From contig JAFWZV010000021.1 of assembly GCA_017517305.1 (NCBI GenBank), positions 1 through 64,000 of the forward strand: a stretch of DNA of 64,000 bases. The letters run 5' to 3'. Position 1 is the first letter of the stretch. Every line of letters begins with the position of its first letter. This document shows positions 1 through 7,293 of the stretch, one piece after another. Source of the DNA: Lachnospiraceae bacterium. Its GTDB lineage: Bacteria > Bacillota > Clostridia > Lachnospirales > Lachnospiraceae. Position numbers and translations under genes: made by a program. The notes below the pieces were generated by a model. It did no database searches. It was not told the origin of the DNA and was given only the letters and a program-made list of their open reading frames with translations.

Positions 1-500
1 TCCTCAACGTCCTGGTTAAGTGCATCCATCTTCTCTCTAAACTCGGCTTCCTCTTCCTCATCCCACTGAGATTTTTCGTTCTTCTGCTTCTGCTTTTCTC
101 TTAACTGAGCCATCATCTGAGCATTCTTGGCAGCCTGATACATCTTGTCATCAAACTCCATAAGCTTTTTCTCATCACTGTGTGGAACATTGTGTCCCTG
201 ACACATAAGTCTAAACACAGTAATTATCTTGCCCATATCCTCGCCATACTTTTTGGCACCTTCTGTCTGAGCCTTTGCAGATGCTAATTGTACATCCGCC
301 ATAAGCATCTCGCTTACCTTTTCCTTATCCTGCTGTAATCGCTTGCTGGCTTCCTCAGTAAGTACCAACACACAGCCATCCTCAGTTTCCATAGGTTCAG
401 CAATATCCTTAACCAATTCGTGCTCCTTAGGAATCTTGTATGCCTCGTAGGTATTCATAAAGCCTGCATAATTGTTAACCTTAGATACATTCATAGCCAT
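1..500 (-). CDS. Uncharacterised protein, C-terminus cut by window edge
   Basis: Open frame from an ATG at 500 with a GGAGGAG ribosome binding site directly upstream (501-507), continuing without a stop to base 1, so at least 166 residues are present and the C-terminus is missing. The protein begins MAMNVSKVNNYAGFMNTYEA, is highly charged, and its second half is rich in Glu, Lys and Gln (around KQKQKNEKSQWDEEEEAEF), suggesting a helical or coiled-coil segment. There is no signal peptide or membrane segment. I do not recognise the family. It is transcribed in the same direction as the HAD gene upstream. Confidence 0.7.
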   Translation of the reverse strand, partial: MAMNVSKVNNYAGFMNTYEAYKIPKEHELVKDIAEPMETEDGCVLVLTEEASKRLQQDKEKVSEMLMADVQLASAKAQTEGAKKYGEDMGKIITVFRLMCQGHNVPHSDEKKLMEFDDKMYQAAKNAQMMAQLREKQKQKNEKSQWDEEEEAEFREKMDALNQDVE

Positions 501-573
501 CTCCTCCTTGAAATGCGTATAGAAATCCTTTTCTTATAATTGTATCGGTATATTATAGTGAAATTATTATACT

Positions 574-1236
574 TTAGTCTAGTATTTCTGAAGCAACCTT
601 AGGAAGTTCCTTAAAGCTTCCTATCTCACTAACCTTTGCATCCACATCTCCAAAGCCGTAATCTGCTAAGATGAAGTCAAGCTTAACTCCTTCATCCTTT
701 AGCTGCTCCTTGGCTGACATAGTAGCGTCATAGTCACCCTGTATGTCTCCCACGTAAACTGCGTTGGTTATATCATTACGTCTTATGATACCTGCAATGT
801 TATCACCCTTAGGAAGCTCATTATTGCCATAGCACTCTATATCCTCAAAGTACTTCCAGAAATCATAGTGTTCAAGAAATGCCTCAATATATCCACTTTG
901 GCAGTTGCTTACGATATACAGATGATAATCCTTTTTTAGCTCTGCAAGAAACTCCTCTAAATCAGGATATAAAACTCCACCGTGTTCTCTTAAATAGTCA
1001 TTCTCATAGTTTCCACAGATATCAAGAAGCTCATAGCGCTCCTTCTCATCTAACCAGCTAAAGAACTTGTCAGCAATCTTATCCATAGTAAGTCCCATAA
1101 CAGACTTTACATCCGCCTCTGTGATTTCCTGTGCATCAGGATACATTTCCTGAACCTTAATGGTCCATGACTTTGCCACACCATCTGCTGAATCCCAGAG
1201 TGTTCCGTCCATATCGAATATAATTCCTTTTTTCAT
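574..1236 (-). CDS. HAD-superfamily hydrolase (phosphoglycolate phosphatase-like)
   Basis: 220 residues, a normal size for a C1-capped HAD phosphatase. Motif I is DMDGT with nucleophile Asp8 and acid/base Asp10; motif II is the Ser in IVSNC (Ser110); motif III is the Lys in LPKGDN (about 143); motif IV is GDIQGDYD (163-170) with the Mg-binding acidic residues. These residues are the complete HAD catalytic set, so a phosphomonoesterase acting on a small metabolite in the cytoplasm is expected; the substrate cannot be read from sequence. A GGAG ribosome binding site lies about 10 nt before the ATG. It appears to be a single gene, with ordinary spacing to its neighbours. Confidence 0.85.
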   Translation of the reverse strand: MKKGIIFDMDGTLWDSADGVAKSWTIKVQEMYPDAQEITEADVKSVMGLTMDKIADKFFSWLDEKERYELLDICGNYENDYLREHGGVLYPDLEEFLAELKKDYHLYIVSNCQSGYIEAFLEHYDFWKYFEDIECYGNNELPKGDNIAGIIRRNDITNAVYVGDIQGDYDATMSAKEQLKDEGVKLDFILADYGFGDVDAKVSEIGSFKELPKVASEILD

Positions 1237-1377
1237 AACTATATATCTCCATTTACATTTTATTGTTTATAACATTCCAATGTTTACCTAGCTATTTTAC
1301 ACTAATAATTTATTATGTGCAATTTCCTATTAACTAAACAATCACTTAGAATATCCATATCATCAATATATACATAA

Positions 1378-1405
1378 ATGCCAGGGAATCATTCTTCCCT
1401 GGCAT
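1378..1405 (-). terminator. Rho-independent terminator after the pgaCD-like pair
   Basis: A perfect 11-bp stem (ATGCCAGGGAA pairing with TTCCCTGGCAT) around a 6-nt loop, lying 8 bases past the stop of the PgaD-like gene on the minus strand and followed by TTTATG. The T-tract is short. Confidence 0.7.
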
Positions 1406-1413
1406 ATTAGTAT

Positions 1414-1971
1414 CTATAAATTATATTTCCTCTTATGATGCTCTTCCTTCTCATCCTCATAGGTATCTTCCTTAGGATTTTTGCCACCAATTCCAAGATT
1501 CTCAGGAACTATATTGGTTTCTAATAGGATGTATCTGTCATTTTGCATCTTCTCAACCATCTGCTCATCAAGCTCAAACATATCGGATAGCTCTTTGTTA
1601 TCCACAGGTGGTCTAAACTTTCTTCGGTGCAAATTACCAAATCGTCTTCTGTTATAGTTCTTCCAAAATATAAGTAGTACAATAACCACCAAAAGAACTA
1701 TGAAAAGAAAGAAAAAATACTTTCTAATCTCCATAACCATCTCACGGTTATATATGGTAAACTCTGGCAGGTACCAACCATTTTTAACTGCAAGCATACC
1801 ATATACCAGGTAAATTACATAGGATAGAAGCAAACCCCAGGCAAATATGGTAAATATCCACTCTAGCACCTTCTTCCAGCCCTTTTGCTTGCCGTATATT
1901 AGGTGTTCTTCAAGGTCATAATCCGCCTTTTGTGGCAATGGATTGGTAAAGCTATCAGCATTTTCTCTCAT
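1414..1971 (-). CDS. PgaD-like small membrane partner of the glycosyltransferase
   Basis: 185 residues. Two hydrophobic segments (about residues 35-60 and 83-103) are followed by a long charged cytoplasmic tail. Size, topology and position directly behind a PgaC/IcaA-like synthase match PgaD/IcaD-type accessory subunits, which in characterised systems are needed for poly-N-acetylglucosamine synthesis. Sequence similarity to PgaD is not obvious to me, so the name rests on topology and context. Its start overlaps the stop of the upstream gene by one base at 1971, implying translational coupling. It is the last gene of the pair, before a hairpin terminator. Confidence 0.6.
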   Translation of the reverse strand: MRENADSFTNPLPQKADYDLEEHLIYGKQKGWKKVLEWIFTIFAWGLLLSYVIYLVYGMLAVKNGWYLPEFTIYNREMVMEIRKYFFFLFIVLLVVIVLLIFWKNYNRRRFGNLHRRKFRPPVDNKELSDMFELDEQMVEKMQNDRYILLETNIVPENLGIGGKNPKEDTYEDEKEEHHKRKYNL

Positions 1972-3188
1972 TATGCTAACCCCCTATCCGGACTATCCCA
2001 GGTAGCCAGCTTTTTCTTCTTCTTGAACAAATCAGGAAGCGTTGTGATTACTATAATCGCATTGATGTACCAATACATAAATGGATACCATATTGCAACT
2101 ATTCCATTCTTAAGAAGTCCCTTATCATAGCGACTGTCAAGTAGCATAGCTACAATAAACTGTATTACGCATACTGTTGATAGGAACAAGCTCTTCCATA
2201 TGTAAGGAAGTGCCATCCACTCACCGAAGGAAAACCAACCAATCAGAAGAATAATAAGCATTAACAGCCAACAAAGAGCCCATATTATGGTGGTTACCTG
2301 CTCTAGGTATACTAAAACCATTCTACGAGATTTCCAATTACCCAACACATTGTAGTGACGTCTTAAAATCTCCATACCACCCTTGGTCCATCTCTTTCTC
2401 TGCTTATACAAGCCCTTCACTGTTTCAGGAACCAGCATCATACAAAGGGCATTTGACTCATATCTTACATCCCAGAATTTCTTCTCCAGCTTCCAGGTTA
2501 CGCCGATATCCTCGGTTATCATATCTCTATCCCAAAGCTGACAATCCATAAGGGCACGCTTTCTAAATGCTACAACAACACCTGATACAGTCATAACCTT
2601 ACCCCAGATTCTCTGAGTTCTCTTAATCAGACTTACTATGCTTGCATACTCACAAAGCTGTAGCTTAGCTAAAAGTGAGCTTCTATTCCTAACTCTAGGA
2701 TTACCGGTTACTGCCCCTACACGTTCTCCGTTAAACGGATTAGTAAAGTGTGGAACGATGTAGTTTAACGCATCCGGCATTATGTAGGCGTCGGAATCCA
2801 CGCCCATAAGGATTTCTCCTTTAGAAGCAAGGAGTCCCAGATAAAGTGCATTGGCCTTACCGTTATTCTCCTTTAAGTCTATAAATCTCAATCTATCATA
2901 TTTTTCCAGCAATCCCTGAACAACCTCTGAGGTATTATCACTGCTTCCGTCATTGATAGCAATAATCTCAAAGTTTGGATACTGCAGTTTATTTAACTGC
3001 TCAACCGTATTCCCTATAGTTTCGGCCTCGTTAAAGCATGGCACTAAAATGGAAACCATAGGTGTCTCGTAAAGGGGCAGTGGCTTTTTTCTCTCGTTAC
3101 TAAGGTAGAATATTATTCCACCAACCACCCACACTACAGACATTATGGCAGGGTACCAAAACACAAATAACTCTATAGCTCTTAACAT
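1971..3188 (-). CDS. PgaC/IcaA-like family 2 glycosyltransferase (processive beta-glycan synthase)
   Basis: 405 residues, as expected for poly-beta-1,6-N-acetylglucosamine synthases. Order: one N-terminal membrane segment (about 7-30), GT2 catalytic domain with the NDGSSDNT nucleotide-binding Asp (about 80), DSD metal site (131-133), TED catalytic-base motif (225-227) and QRKRW product-binding motif (263-267, the QxxRW signature), then three or more C-terminal membrane helices. The processive GT2 motifs are all intact. The enzyme would polymerise a UDP-sugar at the membrane and extrude an exopolysaccharide. Cellulose or hyaluronan synthase-like activity is an alternative, but length and the PgaD-like partner favour a PNAG-type polymer. 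No PgaB deacetylase is nearby. Confidence 0.8.
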   Translation of the reverse strand: MLRAIELFVFWYPAIMSVVWVVGGIIFYLSNERKKPLPLYETPMVSILVPCFNEAETIGNTVEQLNKLQYPNFEIIAINDGSSDNTSEVVQGLLEKYDRLRFIDLKENNGKANALYLGLLASKGEILMGVDSDAYIMPDALNYIVPHFTNPFNGERVGAVTGNPRVRNRSSLLAKLQLCEYASIVSLIKRTQRIWGKVMTVSGVVVAFRKRALMDCQLWDRDMITEDIGVTWKLEKKFWDVRYESNALCMMLVPETVKGLYKQRKRWTKGGMEILRRHYNVLGNWKSRRMVLVYLEQVTTIIWALCWLLMLIILLIGWFSFGEWMALPYIWKSLFLSTVCVIQFIVAMLLDSRYDKGLLKNGIVAIWYPFMYWYINAIIVITTLPDLFKKKKKLATWDSPDRGLA

Positions 3189-3497
3189 AAATTTTCTCTA
3201 AATCTTTTCTTCTGTTCCTTAAACGTGATTTATCTATCCTTTCTCTAGATTTTGTTCATTTGCTTTGTTCATTCGTTTTGTTCTTTCGTTTCCTTCATCT
3301 CATTTTGTTCATTTCATTCAGGTCATTTCATTCAGGTCATTTTTTCTAGTTCGTAATTAGTTTTTAGTTCATTTCTTAATAGTTCATTCATATATAGTCT
3401 TGCTATGTCTTTTGATTTATCGGACAAAGCTTTATATAAAATTATGGATTTTTTCCTGGTTTTTTATCTTTGTTACTTTGTCATAAAATCAATTATT
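3189..3497. other. Gene-free 309-bp AT-rich spacer with short repeats upstream of the pga-like pair
   Basis: No open frame with a ribosome binding site was found. The plus strand is rich in TTTTGTTCATT-like words between 3240 and 3345, including a perfect 14-bp tandem duplication (unit ATTTCATTCAGGTC at 3311-3324 and 3325-3338). It presumably contains the promoter and 5' leader of the PgaC-like gene. I looked for a GEMM-type cyclic-di-GMP riboswitch and saw none. Confidence 0.5.
3311..3338. repeat. Two perfect 14-bp tandem repeats in the pga-like leader
   Basis: The unit ATTTCATTCAGGTC occurs twice head to tail, and degenerate TTTTGTTCATT copies precede it. It lies within the presumed 5' leader of the exopolysaccharide synthase and could be slippage-prone. 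Confidence 0.7.
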
Positions 3498-4472
3498 CTA
3501 ATTTATGATTTTAATATCTTTTTCCACAAATAAAGGGTAAAGTATCAGCTTGTCACTATTTAGCTCTTCCTTACTCATATCAATACCCACCACCTCACTG
3601 TTGTCATAGGTAGTATAATAATATATTCCTTTATCTGTGTTACAGCAAGAGGTATATATTGTCAGTTCGTATTTGCCATGACCCATATGCACTAGTCCAC
3701 GCTGCTGCTCTACAGATTTTAAAATATGGAAGAACTGACTTACACTTTCCCTCTCACTGTCTCCTGAAACTGAATTCATCTTGGTAAATGTAGCCTTTAC
3801 AAACCTAGATGCTGAGGACAAATCTCCCGGCAAAAACATAGTCCCCATCCCTCGGCTGTAAGGCTTTATAGGAAGAGAGTCTGCAAAGGTATTAGTTGGC
3901 TCCTCCTTAGACAAGCGCATGTAATTGCTTATATTAATCATGTGATATGGAAATGGTGGGTTGTTAGTCAGTATCCCCACAGGATTGTCATAGATTTTCA
4001 GCCCATCCTTAGTAGGCTCTACCACTATTGCTTCCTCCCTATCAGCAATTATCCAATGTAATGGAGATAAGGGAAGTTCTTCACTAAATGGTTCGTTATA
4101 TAGATTTATATTCTCAAGCTTTACCCTTGCCTCATCCACGTTCTTGCACTGTCCTAATATCCAAGGGATAAATTCAAAGGGTGCCACATTATCCTTTCCA
4201 TCCTGAAAATGTGGATAATACGCATTATCAGGGAAGTTTAGTCCCGCCATACTAAGCCCTTCCTCGTTAGTTCCATCGTAATAAAGTGGATAGTTATCAA
4301 CCACATATGCCATGCCGATTATGGCATAATGGCATTCTAAGGGTTTTAATCCTCTGAAGGAAAAATGATAATTCCTAGGAGTTATAGTTACAGTTTCCTT
4401 GTAGGAATATTCTAAATCTAAATTTCTACCAAAGTAGTGATCCTTAGTTTTATAAGTAGCAGCTGTGCACAT
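3498..4472 (-). CDS. Choloylglycine hydrolase family protein (bile salt hydrolase / penicillin V acylase)
   Basis: 324 residues, the usual size for this Ntn-hydrolase family. The protein starts MCTAATY; removal of Met1 would expose Cys2 as the N-terminal nucleophile. Other family positions are visible: Arg16 and Asp19 in FGRNLDL, an Asn in NEEGLSMAGLNFP (about 80), the Asn in LTNNPPF and an Arg in ASRFVKATF. The set is complete, so an active amidase is expected, hydrolysing conjugated bile salts, penicillin V-like amides or N-acyl homoserine lactones. Substrate preference cannot be decided here. There is no signal peptide, so it is cytoplasmic. AGGAG lies upstream of the ATG. It seems monocistronic. 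Confidence 0.88.
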   Translation of the reverse strand: MCTAATYKTKDHYFGRNLDLEYSYKETVTITPRNYHFSFRGLKPLECHYAIIGMAYVVDNYPLYYDGTNEEGLSMAGLNFPDNAYYPHFQDGKDNVAPFEFIPWILGQCKNVDEARVKLENINLYNEPFSEELPLSPLHWIIADREEAIVVEPTKDGLKIYDNPVGILTNNPPFPYHMINISNYMRLSKEEPTNTFADSLPIKPYSRGMGTMFLPGDLSSASRFVKATFTKMNSVSGDSERESVSQFFHILKSVEQQRGLVHMGHGKYELTIYTSCCNTDKGIYYYTTYDNSEVVGIDMSKEELNSDKLILYPLFVEKDIKIIN

Positions 4473-4505
4473 AATATTTCTCCTTAAAATATATAATAAA
4501 AAAAT

Positions 4506-4532
4506 AGATGCTACTTTTTATGTAGCATCTAC
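4506..4532 (-). terminator. Terminator after the small RHH-like gene
   Basis: Read on the minus strand, AGATGCTAC pairs with GTAGCATCT around a 7-nt A/T loop, followed by a run of T (ATTTTTTTA). It lies about 25 bp past the stop at 4559 and before the choloylglycine hydrolase start. Confidence 0.75.
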
Positions 4533-4558
4533 TTTATTATGTGCAATTTATAATCGTT

Positions 4559-4816
4559 CTATCCCTTGCGCCTTCTCACACACTCCGCCAAGAGATATTC
4601 TATCTGAGCATTAATGGAACGATAGTCCTCATCTGCCCACTTGGCTAGGTCCTCCCAAAGAGTTGGTGCCAGACGAAGAAGCACCTGCTTTTTAGCCTTT
4701 TCCTTCTCCTTCATCTGCTTTTCCTTGTTCTTTATGTCTTCTTCCAGCTGATTCAAACGCTGAAGGCGATCATTTAGTTCTTTCTCCCTCGCATCCATAT
4801 CCTGTTCTTTGCTCAC
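4559..4816 (-). CDS. Small coiled-coil protein with Arc/CopG-like ribbon-helix-helix C-terminus
   Basis: 85 residues from a GTG start with GGGAGGTG a few bases upstream. Residues 5-42 are almost entirely charged heptad-like sequence (Glu/Lys/Gln-rich coiled coil). Residues 43-85 begin KKQVLLRLAPTLWEDLAKWA and continue with DEDYRSINAQIEYLL, the beta-strand plus two-helix pattern of Arc-type ribbon-helix-helix DNA-binding domains. It could be a small transcription regulator, with the coiled coil as an oligomerisation module. No toxin partner is adjacent. It has its own terminator. Confidence 0.65.
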   Translation of the reverse strand: MSKEQDMDAREKELNDRLQRLNQLEEDIKNKEKQMKEKEKAKKQVLLRLAPTLWEDLAKWADEDYRSINAQIEYLLAECVRRRKG

Positions 4817-5027
4817 GCCTTCACCTCCCTACAATCACTATACCGATTGTACATAGTATAATTCCAAGTTTCAACATTTTTCTTAATTCCCCTATATATG
4901 GAGTAAGCCTCCCCAGGCTTATCCCCCTAGATTCACATTTTCTCCAATTATTCTAAATTACAGTGATTTCAGTTTCATGACTTACCATCTTCATGGCTTA
5001 ATTACCAACTGTCTCTATGCCTTAAAA

Positions 5028-6062
5028 CTAGTATATTGAACTACTGTTAACAACTGGCTGTGCTTCCTTGCTACCACAGAGAACTACAAGAAGGTTGCTA
5101 ACCATAGCTGCCTTTCTCTCCTCGTCAAGAACAACAACCTCTTCCTCGTTAAGCTGATCGATAGCCATCTTAACCATTCCAACAGCGCCCTCTACGATGT
5201 CCTGTCTAGCTGCTACGATTGCTCTAGCCTGCTGCTTCTGAAGCATAGCTGCTGCAATCTCATCTGAGTATGCAAGGTCAGTAATCTTAACATCCTTAAT
5301 CTCTATACCAGCCTCAGTAACCTTCTCCTGAAGCTCAGCCTTCATACTTTCAGCAATCTCAATGGCGCTTCCACGAAGTGTCTTCTCATCTGAATCATCA
5401 TCCATAACATCATATGGATAAAGTCTTGCGTTATTTCTTATAATAGCGTCACACTGTGTTGAAAGAAACTTATTGTAATTCTCCACATTGAATACTGCCT
5501 TTGTAGGGTTAACAATCTTCCAGATAACCGCTGCGCCGATGATAACAGGATTACCAAGAGCATCGTTAACCTTCTGCTTTCTATTGTTTAATGTATTTGT
5601 CTTAGTTGAAATCTTCTTAGATATACTAGCACTTGGACTAGTTCCAACTCCTGACTCAGTCTTATCAGTCAGTGCAGGCTTGGTAAATGCTGTTGCAAGC
5701 TCATTAAATGCTGATGCTGCTGATGGATTGTAGCAGGTTACGAAAGGATTTATAAAATAGAATCCTGCATTCTTGATAGTACCATAGTACTTACCAAAGA
5801 AGGTATAAACTGCCGCCTCGTTTGGATGAATAACCTTAAGACCAGCAAACATAATACAAAATACTGTCATAAGAACTAATGCGAACATGATAGTAATTCC
5901 GCCTATAGCTCCCTTTCTTTCAACCAAGGTCGCACCCGCAATAATAAGCCCTACTGATACAAACAATCCTAAGATTATTCCAAATAAAGCTGCGCCACCA
6001 TTGGCCTTAGTGATTTCTCTTTCCTCGATGTTACTTGTTTTGATTTTACTTTCTTCACTCAT
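5028..6062 (-). CDS. SPFH/Band 7 domain membrane protein (stomatin/prohibitin-like)
   Basis: 344 residues. Two N-terminal hydrophobic segments (about 22-44 and 52-75) are followed by the Band 7 core, which begins with LKVIHPNEAAVYTFFGKYYG, includes PVIIGAAVIWKIVNPTKAVF and GIEIKDVKITDLAYSDEIAA, and ends in a helical region rich in Ala and Glu. SPFH proteins oligomerise on membranes and scaffold proteases or lipid domains. No NfeD-type protease partner is adjacent. The gene has a near-consensus sigma-A promoter and a palindrome next to it. Confidence 0.82.
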   Translation of the reverse strand: MSEESKIKTSNIEEREITKANGGAALFGIILGLFVSVGLIIAGATLVERKGAIGGITIMFALVLMTVFCIMFAGLKVIHPNEAAVYTFFGKYYGTIKNAGFYFINPFVTCYNPSAASAFNELATAFTKPALTDKTESGVGTSPSASISKKISTKTNTLNNRKQKVNDALGNPVIIGAAVIWKIVNPTKAVFNVENYNKFLSTQCDAIIRNNARLYPYDVMDDDSDEKTLRGSAIEIAESMKAELQEKVTEAGIEIKDVKITDLAYSDEIAAAMLQKQQARAIVAARQDIVEGAVGMVKMAIDQLNEEEVVVLDEERKAAMVSNLLVVLCGSKEAQPVVNSSSIY

Positions 6063-6087
6063 AATCTTTTCCTCCCTCGATTCATTG

Positions 6088-6106
6088 TGATATCAATTTG
6101 ATATCA
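6088..6106. promoter_or_regulatory. 19-bp perfect palindrome at the SPFH promoter (putative operator)
   Basis: TGATATCAA-T-TTGATATCA is a perfect palindrome located immediately downstream of the -10 box at 6109-6114, covering the expected transcription start and first bases of the message. That placement fits repressor binding. The cognate regulator is not known. Confidence 0.65.
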
Positions 6107-6108
6107 TC

Positions 6109-6137
6109 ATAATATGCTATATTATCATTCTTGTCAA
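6109..6137 (-). promoter_or_regulatory. Sigma-A promoter of the SPFH gene
   Basis: On the minus strand TTGACA (6132-6137), a 17-bp spacer, then TATTAT (6109-6114). The -35 is consensus and the -10 differs in one position. Confidence 0.75.
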
Positions 6138-6161
6138 TACCCAATTTTGAAAAAATCAAAA

Positions 6162-6198
6162 AACTCCCAGAGTTCTCCGCCGGAGTCCTCTGAGAGTT
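6162..6198 (-). terminator. Terminator after the GH5 gene
   Basis: On the minus strand AACTCTCAGAG pairs with CTCTGGGAGTT (one G-U), with an inner CTCC/GGAG helix, followed by TTTT. It lies 22 bp past the GH5 stop. Confidence 0.85.
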
Positions 6199-6219
6199 AG
6201 TACCTTTTATAACAAATTA

Positions 6220-7239
6220 TTAGGTTGTAAGTATCTCAAACAGCTCATCTGCTATAGGAGCATAGTGCTCATCTGTCACACCAAAGTCCATCTCCTTATA
6301 GGACCACACCGCAGCGTGAATATCAAACTGCTTAAACACATCAAATATATCCCTGTACCAGCGAAGTGTGTCCTCTACAGGTGCTCTGTCGATTACTCCA
6401 AACTCACCACAGTAAAGTTTAACACCTACTTTTCTTGCGGCTTCCACTGCCTCGCTAACCATCTCTATAAGAAATGGCTTACCCATCTCCTTACATTCTG
6501 ACACTGTAACATCCTTGCCTTTGTAGCCTATAAGGGCAGACATCTCTTTGTAATACTCCATAGTTGCAGGATATTCGATAGTCTTATCCATAGGCATGTT
6601 TGGCACCCAGTGCGCCTTCTGATGTGTGAAGATAAGTGGCTCATACATATGAAATGTAAAGATAATATTATCATCCTCTGGCTTATTAAGAAGTTTTAAG
6701 GTTCTTGCACTATTCCACTGAATACCACCGTAGATAATAGGTGTGTCAGGCGCATATCTTCTTATAGCATTTACAGTTACATCAATAAGCTTATTCCAAT
6801 TATCTGCCACATGCTCCTCTACTACCTCGTTAAGTAATTCAAATGCAACATAAGGTAGTTTTCCATAGTGCTGTGCAAGTCTAGTCCAAAGATCCACGAA
6901 GCGTTTTTGTAGCTCCTCATTTGCAAAAAGGTTATTCTTGCTTGGATCTCCTGCATCATTAAAATCATAGCCATAGGCCTTGTGCAAATCTAATACCACA
7001 TCCATTTCATACTCTTCACACCAGAGAAGAAACTGATTAACATAGGCAATACCCTCTGTATACTCAATTCCTTCCCTAGTCTCTAGTACCTCGTAATCAA
7101 TAGGAAGTCTTATGTGGTCAAAGCCTAAATCCTTAACCTTTTTTACATCCTCCTTGGTAATAAATGTTGCATAATGGTCAAGTGTGTGCTCACACTGTGA
7201 CAAGTAACCGCCAAAATTAATTCCTCTGTATAGCTTCAT
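6220..7239 (-). CDS. Glycoside hydrolase family 5 (endo-beta-glucanase-like)
   Basis: I place the start at the ATG at 7239 (MKLYRG). The ATG 15 bases upstream lies immediately before a GGAGGG ribosome binding site (7247-7252) that is correctly spaced for 7239, so it is not a likely start. The 339-residue protein is a single GH5 (beta/alpha)8 domain: HIRLP, acid/base Glu138 in LLNEVV, FHMYEP, and nucleophile Glu279 in YCGEFG. No signal peptide is visible, so it probably acts inside the cell on oligosaccharides from beta-glucan. It is cotranscribed with the membrane-anchored GH16 upstream, which would release the oligosaccharides. A beta-1,3- or beta-1,4-glucosidase/exo-glucanase role is possible. 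Confidence 0.85.
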   Translation of the reverse strand: MKLYRGINFGGYLSQCEHTLDHYATFITKEDVKKVKDLGFDHIRLPIDYEVLETREGIEYTEGIAYVNQFLLWCEEYEMDVVLDLHKAYGYDFNDAGDPSKNNLFANEELQKRFVDLWTRLAQHYGKLPYVAFELLNEVVEEHVADNWNKLIDVTVNAIRRYAPDTPIIYGGIQWNSARTLKLLNKPEDDNIIFTFHMYEPLIFTHQKAHWVPNMPMDKTIEYPATMEYYKEMSALIGYKGKDVTVSECKEMGKPFLIEMVSEAVEAARKVGVKLYCGEFGVIDRAPVEDTLRWYRDIFDVFKQFDIHAAVWSYKEMDFGVTDEHYAPIADELFEILTT

Positions 7240-7293
7240 AGTTTTGCCCTCCATAATACCAATATTTTATCATTTGTAGAAATTTATAACAAG

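Noticed and set aside
3189..3497. Possible cyclic-di-GMP riboswitch upstream of the PgaC-like gene
   Set aside because: None of the conserved GEMM core words or tetraloop-receptor pairings were visible; only AT-rich repeats.
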